Shown here one piece after another: positions 23,143-30,785 of a stretch of 34,155 bases of DNA (position 1 is the first letter of the stretch; each line of letters opens with the position of its first letter). This stretch comes from Planctomycetota bacterium (GTDB lineage Bacteria; Planctomycetota; UBA8108; UBA1146; JAJFFE01). The notes beneath the pieces were generated by a model that saw nothing but the letters and a program-made list of their open reading frames with translations, did not search any database and was not told the origin of the DNA. The position numbers and the translations under genes are program-made. Where the stretch lies: contig JAJFFE010000342.1 in assembly GCA_021776775.1 (NCBI GenBank), positions 1-34,155 of the forward strand, given 5' to 3'.

Positions 23143-24860
23143 CGCGTCTTCTCCGGTTCACTCGGCCGAGGCCCGTTGGTGTTGTCCGGCTTGTCGCGAT
23201 CTTGACCGTTCTTCCCGTTCTTCCCGTTGGCCCTGCCGCCGCTGCGCTTCTTGTCGCCGCTAGGTTCCGAGCCCTCGGCATCCTGAGAGGCTGGCGCGTC
23301 GCCTTTGGTGTCCACCGCCTTTTGATCGGGATACTTGATCCGACCGTGGTTGATCGATGCCAGTACGCGCACGAACGCATCCTCGATCCGGTGCAGGTCG
23401 TTGACCGTCAACTCGCAGTCGTCGAGCTGGCCGGACGACATCTTCTTTCCGATGACGTCTCGTACGATGCCGCGCAGCCTCGCCCGTGACGGATTGTCGA
23501 CCACCCGCGAGATAGCCTCCACCGTGTCCGCGATCATCAAGATCCCGGCCTCCTTGAAGGTCGGCTTAGGTCCCGGGTACTGAAACGCCTCGTCACCGGT
23601 CGCGCCTAATCCCTTTTCTTCTTCTTGCTTCCGCTTCTTGTGGAAGAAGTACTCCACCACCGATGTTCCGTGGTGCATGGGAATCATTTGGACGATGGGT
23701 CCCGGAAGCCTCTCTTCTTCGGCGATCCGAATCCCGTCTTTCACGTGGGCGATGATGATGAGCCGCGACATCTCCGGCGACAAACGGTCGTGGATGTTCT
23801 CTTCTGTGTCCGAGTTGTTCTCCACGAAATAGTTCGGCTTCAACATCTTGCCGATGTCGTGGTAAAGCGCCCCGACTCGGGCGAGCAGATCATTGGCACC
23901 GATGCTCTGCGCCGCTTCCTCGGCGAGCTGGCCGACCATGAGCGAGTGTTGAAACGACCCTGGCGCCAGCAAGCTCATCTCGCGAAGAAGTGGTCGGTTC
24001 TGGTCCGCGAGCTCCAGCAGTCGCATGTCCGTCGTCAGGTCGAGCCACCGCTCGAGGAACGGAAGTAGACTCGTGATCAGGATGCCGGAAACCATGCCAC
24101 TCAAGAACCCGTAGCCGGGCGCCTTCAGCGACTCGAGCCAGGTCCCTCCCAGGAAGAGATCCCACGTAGGGTCGAACGACTCCGCGCCGCACAGTGAGTA
24201 AATACCGATTGCGGCGGCCTGCGCCATTCCACTGGTAAACCCCACGGTGACAAGCCGAGTTCGGGTACGAAGACGAGAGACACCGAGCACGGCCACGATC
24301 GAACCGATGAACTGGGCAAGGACGACGCCGGCTGGGAGCGAGAGGATGGCCTGTGGGGCGCTATCAGCACTGTCGCCACCTTGAACGGCGAGCATCAAAC
24401 CGAGAAGCACCGAACACGCCAAGCCACTGTGAATCGCTAGTGGCCCGCCGTACACGAGAGCGATGACGATAGCGAAGCCCGGCAGCGGTATGACGAAACC
24501 CGGCGCACCGAGTTCCAGCATGATCCGCGCAGTCACCAGGAACAATCCGAGGACGGTTAGGTAGGTCGGCAGCGAATCGAAGACGTGACGGTGATACGCG
24601 CGCACGATGAGCAGCATGGCCAAGTGGACGACCAGGACGATACCGGCGACGCTGAGCCACGCAGACCAACTCACCGAGGCCACCGGCAAGCAGGAGGCGA
24701 CGGCGGCCGTCGCGATCAGCGCGAAACCTCCGGTCAGTGCGAGCCGCGCCGCGCGCTGGGACCGAGAGACCTCCTTTGCGAGGATTCCCGCCCGCGTCTG
24801 CTTCTTGCCGAAGGAGAGCCGTTGCCAGCTCTTCTTGCTCTTATCGCCAAAGAGACCCAT
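23139..24860 (-). CDS. PgpH-like HD phosphohydrolase lacking the extracellular domain
   Basis: This 573-residue membrane protein is related to YqfF/PgpH, the cyclic-di-AMP phosphodiesterase. A basic cytoplasmic tail (1-38) leads to about seven or eight membrane segments between residues 40 and 275. An HD domain follows (about 285-480) with strong family matches: FQHSLMVGQLAEEAA (H305), GALYHDIGKMLKPNYFVEN (H334-D335), IIIAHVKDGI, and MIPMHHGTSVVEYFF. The canonical protein has a ~250-residue extracellular 7TMR-HDED domain after the first membrane helix; it is absent here and no frameshift is seen. The last ~65 residues are a Lys/Asp/Gly-rich disordered tail. Substrate is inferred from family. 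The ATG has GAAGGA nine bases upstream. Confidence 0.88.
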   Translation of the reverse strand: MGLFGDKSKKSWQRLSFGKKQTRAGILAKEVSRSQRAARLALTGGFALIATAAVASCLPVASVSWSAWLSVAGIVLVVHLAMLLIVRAYHRHVFDSLPTYLTVLGLFLVTARIMLELGAPGFVIPLPGFAIVIALVYGGPLAIHSGLACSVLLGLMLAVQGGDSADSAPQAILSLPAGVVLAQFIGSIVAVLGVSRLRTRTRLVTVGFTSGMAQAAAIGIYSLCGAESFDPTWDLFLGGTWLESLKAPGYGFLSGMVSGILITSLLPFLERWLDLTTDMRLLELADQNRPLLREMSLLAPGSFQHSLMVGQLAEEAAQSIGANDLLARVGALYHDIGKMLKPNYFVENNSDTEENIHDRLSPEMSRLIIIAHVKDGIRIAEEERLPGPIVQMIPMHHGTSVVEYFFHKKRKQEEEKGLGATGDEAFQYPGPKPTFKEAGILMIADTVEAISRVVDNPSRARLRGIVRDVIGKKMSSGQLDDCELTVNDLHRIEDAFVRVLASINHGRIKYPDQKAVDTKGDAPASQDAEGSEPSGDKKRSGGRANGKNGKNGQDRDKPDNTNGPRPSEPEKTR

Positions 24861-24887
24861 GCACCCAGGTCCTTCGATCGCCCCAGA

Positions 24888-24937
24888 GAAACTTCAACCG
24901 TGAGGCCCTCGCCAGCAGACGGCGAGAACGAAGTTTC
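24888..24937 (-). other. Nested hairpin in the leader of the PgpH-like gene
   Basis: On the minus strand an 8-bp outer stem GAAACTTC / GAAGTTTC (24937-24930 with 24895-24888) encloses a 6-bp hairpin CTCGCC / GGCGAG (24926-24921 with 24913-24908). It ends 27 bases before the ATG and lies in the only sizeable gap (159 bases) inside the eight-gene operon. It may be a processing site or a regulatory leader. I do not recognise a known riboswitch consensus in it. Confidence 0.45.
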
Positions 24938-25019
24938 CGTGGTTTGCGGACTGGAGATTCCCGGTCGCTACACGGTTGTCCACAACCACGCGCTCGCAGG
25001 CTAGAACTGCCGTATCCCC

Positions 25020-25982
25020 TTATCGGGATTTCCTTTTGCGGAGTTTATCGCCGGCGGAGCCAGAACCCTTCTTCGCTCCTTCGAAATCTTCGTAAGCGTC
25101 GACAATCTTTGCAACTAGGGGGTGTCGAACGATGTCCGCGCCGGTCAGTTCCTGCCAGTGAATGCCACGAACTCGCTGCAGAACGCGTTGCGCGTGAATC
25201 AGACCGGAGAGCTGGCCCTGCGGAAGGTCGACCTGGGTGATGTCCCCCGTGATCACGATTTTCGATCCATCGCCCATTCGCGTCAGGAACATCTTCATCT
25301 GCGCCGAGGTCGTGTTCTGTCCCTCATCGAGAATGATGAACGCGTCGGAGAGCGTTCGTCCGCGCATGTAGGCCAGCGGCACGATTTCGATGATCTCGCG
25401 GTCGGTATAGCGCCGAATCTGATCGTAGTCGAGCAAGCTATTCAGCGCGTCGTAGAGCGGCCGAAGATAGGGATTCACCTTCGCGTGAAAGTCGCCCGGC
25501 AAGAAGCCCAAGCTCTCTCCCGCCTCGACCGCGGGCCGACAAAGAATCAACTTCTTTGCAGCCCCGCTCTTCAGCGCTTCGACCGCCATTCGCACGGCGA
25601 GATACGTCTTTCCCGTCCCCGCCGGGCCGATACAAATCGTGATATCGTGCTTGGCGATCCCGTTGAGGTACAACTTCTGACCCGGCGTGCGTGCGATCTT
25701 TCCGAGATCGAGCGGCTCGGTACTCGTCGGCTCTGGGTCGTCGGACAGAGCGCGTTCGATCACCGTCGTTGCATTGCCGCCCTTGCCGACGATCTCCGCC
25801 GCACGGTGCAACAACTCGATCGCCGTACCGACGTCTTCATCGTCTCCGGCTAAATGAATCGCTCGGCCGCGCGCAGCCACCTCGATCTGGAAGTGATCCC
25901 TGATCTTCTTGAGATTCGCGTCGTGCACTCCGAACAGCTCGCTCGGGTCGACGGTGTCCGGTATCTCGTACGTCTGTTCCAT
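25020..25982 (-). CDS. phoH: PhoH-family ATPase
   Basis: This 320-residue PhoH/YbeZ-type protein is a cytosolic ATPase, probably working with YbeY in RNA metabolism. The N-terminal ~90 residues form a KH-like/PhoH N domain (LKKIRDHFQIEVAARGRAIHLAG). The P-loop domain has Walker A GPAGTGKT (119-126), LILCRPAVEAGESLGFLPGD, YMRGRTLSDAFIILDEGQNTT with Walker B DEGQN, MGDGSKIVITGDITQVDLP, and the C-terminal DIVRHPLVAKIVDAYE. The tail is Lys/Arg-rich (KKGSGSAGDKLRKRKSR). It starts three bases after the cdsA stop. Adjacent pgpH-like and ybeY genes follow the common bacterial order. Confidence in family is very high. Confidence 0.96.
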   Translation of the reverse strand: MEQTYEIPDTVDPSELFGVHDANLKKIRDHFQIEVAARGRAIHLAGDDEDVGTAIELLHRAAEIVGKGGNATTVIERALSDDPEPTSTEPLDLGKIARTPGQKLYLNGIAKHDITICIGPAGTGKTYLAVRMAVEALKSGAAKKLILCRPAVEAGESLGFLPGDFHAKVNPYLRPLYDALNSLLDYDQIRRYTDREIIEIVPLAYMRGRTLSDAFIILDEGQNTTSAQMKMFLTRMGDGSKIVITGDITQVDLPQGQLSGLIHAQRVLQRVRGIHWQELTGADIVRHPLVAKIVDAYEDFEGAKKGSGSAGDKLRKRKSR

Positions 25983-25985
25983 GGC

Positions 25986-26831
25986 TTACAGCTCCAATAG
26001 GTTGCGACAGAAATAAACCATCGGTGCACCGAACAAGATGCTATCGATCATGTCGAGCGTACCACCAAACGCCGGCACCAACGCTCCGGAGTCCTTCACG
26101 CCGAAGGCGCGCTTGAACAACGACTCGACCAGGTCACCCGTTTGCCCTGCCGCACCAACGACAATGCCGAGCACGATCAATTTCTCCCACGGCAGGGTCG
26201 CTTCCCCCACCAACCACGCGGCGTAGACACCGAGGGCGGCGACGACACCGAGCAGTAAGCCACCCACCGCTCCTTCGACCGTCTTGTTGGGGCTGAGCCG
26301 ACTGAGTTTCGTCCGGCCAAACTGTCGCCCCGCCAAGTAGCCGCCGATGTCGTTCGCCTTGACCACCAGTACGGTCAGTACGACCCACCACTCGCCTTGC
26401 GGTTGCTGCCGCAGCTTCAAGAAGAGTAAGAACGGAACGGCGAAGTACACGACGCCCAACGACGCGACCGCGATCTCGATCGCCCGTTCCCGTGTTGGTT
26501 CGGCCCTGAGCGACAGGAGTAGGCAGCCGAGTGGAGTGGTGCCGGCGATCGCGAGCAAGAACGTCGTGTAGTGCTCGGACGGCAATCGATCGTTGGCGAA
26601 TGCCCACTCTGCAATCAGGACGGCGATGATGGCCAGCGCCCCGAAGACCGTAAACGTCTTCACCGCCGCGCCGGACATGCGACGAAACTCGATCCAGCTC
26701 ACCGTCGCGAACAACACGGAAAGAAGGAGGAATCCCATCGTGCTGTCGAATGCGAGGTCGGCCCAGAGGATGCCCAGCACCGCGGCGAGCAGTAGCGTCC
26801 CGTAGAGAAATCGATCTTTGATCGCGCTCAC
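25986..26831 (-). CDS. cdsA: Phosphatidate cytidylyltransferase
   Basis: CdsA makes CDP-diacylglycerol from phosphatidate and CTP, the branch point of phospholipid synthesis, in the inner membrane. These 281 residues are strongly hydrophobic with about eight membrane segments. Conserved parts are VKANDIGGYLAGRQFGRTKL, LSPNKTVEGAVGG, and the C-terminal signature region AGQTGDLVESLFKR then FGVKDSGALVPAFGGTLDMID. Against the textbook signature (KR...KD...PGHGG..DR.D) the KR and KD pairs are kept, but Gly-His is Ala-Phe and the Arg after the Asp is Met. I take this as lineage variation rather than loss of function. The GTG start overlaps the uppS stop (GTGA). Confidence 0.92.
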   Translation of the reverse strand: MSAIKDRFLYGTLLLAAVLGILWADLAFDSTMGFLLLSVLFATVSWIEFRRMSGAAVKTFTVFGALAIIAVLIAEWAFANDRLPSEHYTTFLLAIAGTTPLGCLLLSLRAEPTRERAIEIAVASLGVVYFAVPFLLFLKLRQQPQGEWWVVLTVLVVKANDIGGYLAGRQFGRTKLSRLSPNKTVEGAVGGLLLGVVAALGVYAAWLVGEATLPWEKLIVLGIVVGAAGQTGDLVESLFKRAFGVKDSGALVPAFGGTLDMIDSILFGAPMVYFCRNLLEL

Positions 26832-27598
26832 TTCGGAGCGTCCTCACCGACAAGGTCTCTCGTCGATGTTCCCGAGTCTCCGGGAAGCTTGCCGAACCGC
26901 CGCTCTCGGCCTTGATACGAACGAATTGCCTCTTCGAGATGCGACACCTCGAAGTCCGGCCACTTCGCTTCAGTCACCCACAGTTCGGTGTAGGAAATCT
27001 GCCACAGCAGGAAGTTCGACACGCGCATTTCGCCGGCCGTTCGAATGAGCAAGTCAGGATCGGCCATGCCGGGATCGTAGAGGTAGTTCGTGAATTCTTC
27101 TTCGGTGAGTTCCCCGAGGTCACTCACATTCAGTTCGCCCGCTTGAATACGGTCACCGATCTTGGCCACGGCGTCGAGAATCTCACCGCGACTACCGTAG
27201 TTGAGAGCCAACCTTAGAACCATTCCGTCGTTGTCCCGGCTCAACTCTTCGCTGGTTCGTAGTTCTCGAAGCACGTTCTTCGGCAAGTCGTCGACGCGGC
27301 CGATCGAGCAGAGTCGAATGTTCTGCTCCCTGATTTCATTCCGCTCACCGACCAAGTAGTCGCGCAGCAGCGTCATCAGATACCGGACCTCCATTCGTGG
27401 ACGTGCTCGGTAGTTCTCGGTCGACAATGCATAGAAGGTGATCTCGCCAACGCCATTGCGACGACAGAAGCGGGTGATCTCGCGCAGCGTCTTGGCGCCG
27501 CGTTCGTGCCCCTTGATTCGCTCGAACCCGCGCGACTTCGCCCAGCGGCCGTTCCCATCCATGATGAACGCGATGTGATTCGGCATAGGCAGTGTCAT
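26828..27598 (-). CDS. uppS: Undecaprenyl diphosphate synthase (cis-prenyltransferase)
   Basis: UppS extends farnesyl diphosphate with isopentenyl units to the C55 lipid carrier used for peptidoglycan and surface glycans. These 256 residues, a normal length, carry HIAFIMDGNGRWAKSRG (catalytic D14, diphosphate-binding R18), GHERGAKTLREI, FYALSTENYRARP, LRLALNYGSRGEILDAV and DLLIRTAGEMRVSNFLLWQISYTEL in order. In the last motif Met replaces the more usual Gln/Lys after GE. The C-terminal ~20 residues are variable. The ATG overlaps the purA stop as ATGA, and the gene is followed by cdsA, the common bacterial pairing. Confidence 0.96.
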   Translation of the reverse strand: MTLPMPNHIAFIMDGNGRWAKSRGFERIKGHERGAKTLREITRFCRRNGVGEITFYALSTENYRARPRMEVRYLMTLLRDYLVGERNEIREQNIRLCSIGRVDDLPKNVLRELRTSEELSRDNDGMVLRLALNYGSRGEILDAVAKIGDRIQAGELNVSDLGELTEEEFTNYLYDPGMADPDLLIRTAGEMRVSNFLLWQISYTELWVTEAKWPDFEVSHLEEAIRSYQGRERRFGKLPGDSGTSTRDLVGEDAPK

Positions 27599-28860
27599 CG
27601 AGCCTCCTCGACGAACGCGCGAATCGGGTCACCCAGAATGATCTCGTCGCGTCGGCGACCGGTACTGATCATGGAAACGGGAACTCCTACAGCTTGCTCC
27701 AAACGCTCGACGAACGGCGCCAGGGACGCCCCGCTCACTTCGTTCCAACCCGGCCACTGCTCGTACACAGGAACCACGCGATCGAGATCCGTCGCTCGCG
27801 AGGGGAAGTGATCGATCCGCTTGCCGTCGAGTTCGTAGGCGATCGCGACCGGAATCGTCTCGCGGCCGGCCAACACGTCCGCCTTAGTCAGAGCGAGACT
27901 GTCGACGTCGTTGATTTGGACCGCGAATCGCAACGCCGGAAGGTCGATCCAGCCGCAACGACGCGGGCGACCGGTCGTCGCGCCGAACTCTCCGCCCGCT
28001 TCCCGCAACGGCTCAGCATCGGCTTCCGCGGCCTCGCTCGGAAAGGGGCCCTCGCCTACTCGTGTGCAGTACGCCTTTGTCACGCCGATGACGTGATCAA
28101 CACGCCGCGGTGAGAAGCCGCAACCGGATCCGATGCCAAGAAACGAGGGGCTCGACGAGGTGACGAATGGGTAGGTTCCGAAATCGATATCGAGCAGGCA
28201 ACCCTGTGCGCCCTCGAACAGAAAGCGACGCCCTTCACCATCGAGCCGGTGCAGCAATTCTTCAGTCGGCTGAATGCGGTGGCCCAATCTCCGCGACAAT
28301 TCCCGGCACATTTTCACGCTGGCCTCGATGTCACTCGGATCGAGCCCGCGCTCCGCAAGCCGCTTCGGCAGCGCCTCCTCGATGAAGCCCGGCTCGAGGA
28401 CCTCGCCCAGACGCACTCCGCGCCTCGCGAACTTGTCTTCGTAGGCTGGACCGATTCCACGCAGCGTCGTGCCGATCTTTGTTTCCGCCGTGTCACTTTC
28501 GCGCGCGCGATCGAGACTACGGTGAAACGGCAAGACGAGATGCGCTCGCTCGGACAGAAACAACCGGTCGATCACATCGTTGGGAAGCTTGTCGACTTCC
28601 TCCAGGAGCGCCTCGGTCTCGATCACCATGCCGTTTCCGAGAACGGCCTGGGTGTTCGGCCGCAGCACGCCACTGGGCAAGTGGTGCAGCACGTGCTTCT
28701 TGTCGCCAATGATGATCGTGTGCCCTGCGTTCGCACCACCCTGATAGCGAACGACGACATCGACCCCCTCGGTCAACACGTCGACGATCTTACCCTTGCC
28801 CTCGTCTCCCCATTGGAGCCCGAGAACGCAGAGGTGTTGCAACCCGTCGGTGGCAGTCAT
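27595..28860 (-). CDS. purA: Adenylosuccinate synthase
   Basis: PurA condenses IMP and aspartate using GTP, the first committed step to AMP. The 421-residue length is typical. Motifs seen are the P-loop GLQWGDEGKGKIVD, YQGGANAGHTI with the catalytic His, HHLPSGVLRP, LRGIGPAYEDKFARRGVRL, the core LFEGAQGCLLDIDFGTYPFVTSS split over strands, and GRPRRCGWIDLPALR near residue 300. The active-site Asp is in WGDEGKGK. Its ATG is 27 bases after the serS stop and its own stop overlaps the uppS start, so a purine gene is translationally coupled to a lipid-carrier gene. Confidence 0.97.
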   Translation of the reverse strand: MTATDGLQHLCVLGLQWGDEGKGKIVDVLTEGVDVVVRYQGGANAGHTIIIGDKKHVLHHLPSGVLRPNTQAVLGNGMVIETEALLEEVDKLPNDVIDRLFLSERAHLVLPFHRSLDRARESDTAETKIGTTLRGIGPAYEDKFARRGVRLGEVLEPGFIEEALPKRLAERGLDPSDIEASVKMCRELSRRLGHRIQPTEELLHRLDGEGRRFLFEGAQGCLLDIDFGTYPFVTSSSPSFLGIGSGCGFSPRRVDHVIGVTKAYCTRVGEGPFPSEAAEADAEPLREAGGEFGATTGRPRRCGWIDLPALRFAVQINDVDSLALTKADVLAGRETIPVAIAYELDGKRIDHFPSRATDLDRVVPVYEQWPGWNEVSGASLAPFVERLEQAVGVPVSMISTGRRRDEIILGDPIRAFVEEAR

Positions 28861-28887
28861 GGTGTGGTCTCTTTCGGCCGAAGCGGC

Positions 28888-30159
28888 TTACCGCTTCTCG
28901 ATGCGTTCCATGCCCCCCATGTAGGGGACCAGCACTTCCGGGATTCGTACAGTTCCGTCAGCTTGTTGATTGTTCTCGAGGAGCGAGATCAACACACGAG
29001 GTGTCGCAATTGCTGTGTTGTTCAGCGTGTGACAAAATCGAACCTTGCCGTTCTCGTCTCGGTATCTCAAATTCAGGCGGCGCGACTGAAAGTCGTGAAA
29101 ACGCGACGCCGAATGCGTTTCACCATACCCACCTCGCGACGGCATCCAGCTCTCGATGTCGAACTTTTGCACCTGCCCCATTCCGAGGTCCCCGGTACAG
29201 ACATTGACGACGCGGTACGGGACCTCCATCGCTTCGAGAATCGCCTTCGCATTGTCGAGAATGAACTGGTGATGCTCGAGACTCTCAGCCTCGTCGTTTC
29301 GCGAGATCACGACCTGTTCCACCTTGTTGAACTGGTGGATTCGGTACAGCCCCTTCGTGTCTCGGCCCGACGCTCCGGCCTCTCGGCGGTAGCAGGTCGA
29401 GTAGCCGGTGTAGCGAATCGGTAAGTCAGCGGCGTCGAGAATCTCACCCGAGTGGTACGAAGTCACGGGGACCTCTGACGTTCCCGTGAGATACAGCTGA
29501 TCCTTTTCGCAATGGTACGCTTGCTCCTCGCCGCCGGGGAAGTAGGCCGTGCCAAACAGCGGTTCGTAGCGGACCAGCGTGGGCACGATCATCGGTTCGA
29601 ACCCGGCTTTGACCACGTAATCCAACGCAAAGCGGAGTACCGCGAGCTCGAGCAGTGCGCCTGCACCCTTGAGGATGTAGGTTTGCGAGCCGGCCAATTT
29701 CGACGCCCGCTTGAAGTCGACGATGTCGAGATCCAATCCGAGCGTGACGTGATCCTTCGGTTCGAAGTCGAACATCGGAATTTCACCCCAGGTGTAAAGC
29801 TCGACGTTTTCGGTGTCGTCGACTCCGTCCGGAACCTCGGCGCCGGGCGGCATGGGTACGCGTGACAAAAGGTCGTGGAGTTCCTCTTTGATCTCTCGTT
29901 CGCGAACTTCGAGTCCCCGGATGCGATCTTTCAACTCCGACAACGCGGCCTTGGCGGGCTCCCGTTCTTCGGGCGTCAGCTTGGCCATCTTCTGCCCGGC
30001 CTGCTTCTGCTCATGATTCGCCTCGCCGAGCTCCCCCTGCACGACCTTGCGTTCGTCGTCGAGGGCAACACAGCGGTCGACGTCACAGGCTATGCGCTTT
30101 CGCTGAGCGCCTTCTCGGACCATCGCGAGGTTTTCGCGAACCCATTTGATATCGAGCAT
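28888..30159 (-). CDS. serS: Seryl-tRNA synthetase
   Basis: This 423-residue class II aminoacyl-tRNA synthetase has the typical bacterial length. The N-terminal tRNA-binding coiled coil occupies about residues 30-105 (KVVQGELGEANHEQKQAGQKM, KDRIRGLEVREREIKEEL). The catalytic domain shows the motif-1 region FEPMIVPTLVRYEPLFGTAYFPG, the serine-pocket TGTSEVPVTSYHS, motif 2 STCYRREAGASGRDTKGLYRIHQF, and motif 3 HTLNNTAIATPRVLISLLENNQ. It charges tRNA-Ser (and tRNA-Sec if present). It is the first gene of the minus-strand operon; its promoter must lie in the gene-free stretch to the right. Confidence 0.97.
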   Translation of the reverse strand: MLDIKWVRENLAMVREGAQRKRIACDVDRCVALDDERKVVQGELGEANHEQKQAGQKMAKLTPEEREPAKAALSELKDRIRGLEVREREIKEELHDLLSRVPMPPGAEVPDGVDDTENVELYTWGEIPMFDFEPKDHVTLGLDLDIVDFKRASKLAGSQTYILKGAGALLELAVLRFALDYVVKAGFEPMIVPTLVRYEPLFGTAYFPGGEEQAYHCEKDQLYLTGTSEVPVTSYHSGEILDAADLPIRYTGYSTCYRREAGASGRDTKGLYRIHQFNKVEQVVISRNDEAESLEHHQFILDNAKAILEAMEVPYRVVNVCTGDLGMGQVQKFDIESWMPSRGGYGETHSASRFHDFQSRRLNLRYRDENGKVRFCHTLNNTAIATPRVLISLLENNQQADGTVRIPEVLVPYMGGMERIEKR

Positions 30160-30785
30160 GGTTGTTGGCTGTCAGTTTCTGTCGAGACGGAGCGTCAGCG
30201 GCATGAGAGAAACGATCGCGGCGGGCAGAGGACGCGGTAGGCTACCTGGAGTGCAGCGTCGTCGTAAGCGAAGTGGTCGAGACAACGAGGCAGAGATGCA
30301 GTGTCCGCCCCCCCAACTCGGGCCAGACTCGGGTGATGGAAGCCCCTGTGGAAACCAACTGGGGAGGCCAACTGTGGACGCCGAGAACGCCTCCAAACCC
30401 TCCCCCCCCGGAGAATCGCGGCGGAAGAATCTCTGGCAACGTCGGACGCGTCTCACAAAGCCCCAAGCGGGCGGAGGATAAAACAGTCAAACCAGGGCAT
30501 CAAGGGCCCCGCCCGGTCTGGGTCGACTAGATTCGAAAGCGCGCCAGCTACCGTGAGTTAGTCGGCCGTAGTTCTGCGCTGTTCGCGGCCGGGAGAGGCG
30601 CCGTCCCGCGCCTCCGGTTTTCCGAACCCGGGGCTCTTGAATCGCTTGGACCGGAGCTCGGACTTGCCGCCCCGCTTCCCGGCATCCTATGCTTCGAACG
30701 ATGCTTCTTCGGGGCGACCTATCCGCCCTGACGTCCGTGTTTCGGCTCGCGATTGCCGAGCCGAGTATTTCACAGAGGAAGTCTT
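30160..30785. other. 626-bp gene-free stretch between serS and flagellin
   Basis: This divergent gap must hold promoters for the serS operon (leftward) and flagellin (rightward). ORFs crossing it have no credible start site or composition. It is very GC-rich with C-runs near 30307 and 30402. It contains a direct repeat CCAACTG (30354 and 30368 areas), a 7-bp hairpin at 30595-30614, and a flagellin-leader hairpin at 30742-30764. I could not identify a convincing sigma-28, sigma-54 or sigma-70 promoter, tRNA, SRP RNA or RNase P RNA in it. Confidence 0.6.
30742..30764 (+). promoter_or_regulatory. Hairpin in the flagellin 5' leader
   Basis: A perfect 8-bp stem TCGGCTCG / CGAGCCGA with loop CGATTGC lies 9 bases before the flagellin ribosome binding site AGAGGAAG (30774-30781). 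It could stabilise the mRNA 5' end or take part in post-transcriptional control. The loop lacks the GGA expected of a CsrA site, although the Shine-Dalgarno itself contains GGA. Confidence 0.55.

Noticed and set aside
24974..24987. DnaA-box-like GGTTGTCCACAACC
   Set aside because: One isolated 1-mismatch match to a box with no cluster, no AT-rich element and no dnaA/dnaN nearby; not evidence for an origin.
30595..30614. 7-bp hairpin GAGGCGC/GCGCCTC followed by CGGTTTT as a terminator
   Set aside because: There is no gene upstream on that strand to terminate and the U-tract is short and displaced, so it is mentioned only as structure.
30647..30666. Sigma-54 -24/-12 promoter before flagellin (TGGACCGG...TTGCC)
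   Set aside because: The GG-to-GC spacing is 16 or 11 bases depending on phase instead of 10, so it does not fit.
30160..30785. Possible tRNA, SRP RNA or RNase P RNA in the long gap
   Set aside because: None of the conserved blocks of these RNAs (T-loop with acceptor pairing, SRP Alu/GGAAGCAGC-type loop, RNase P GAGGAAAGTCC) could be found on either strand.
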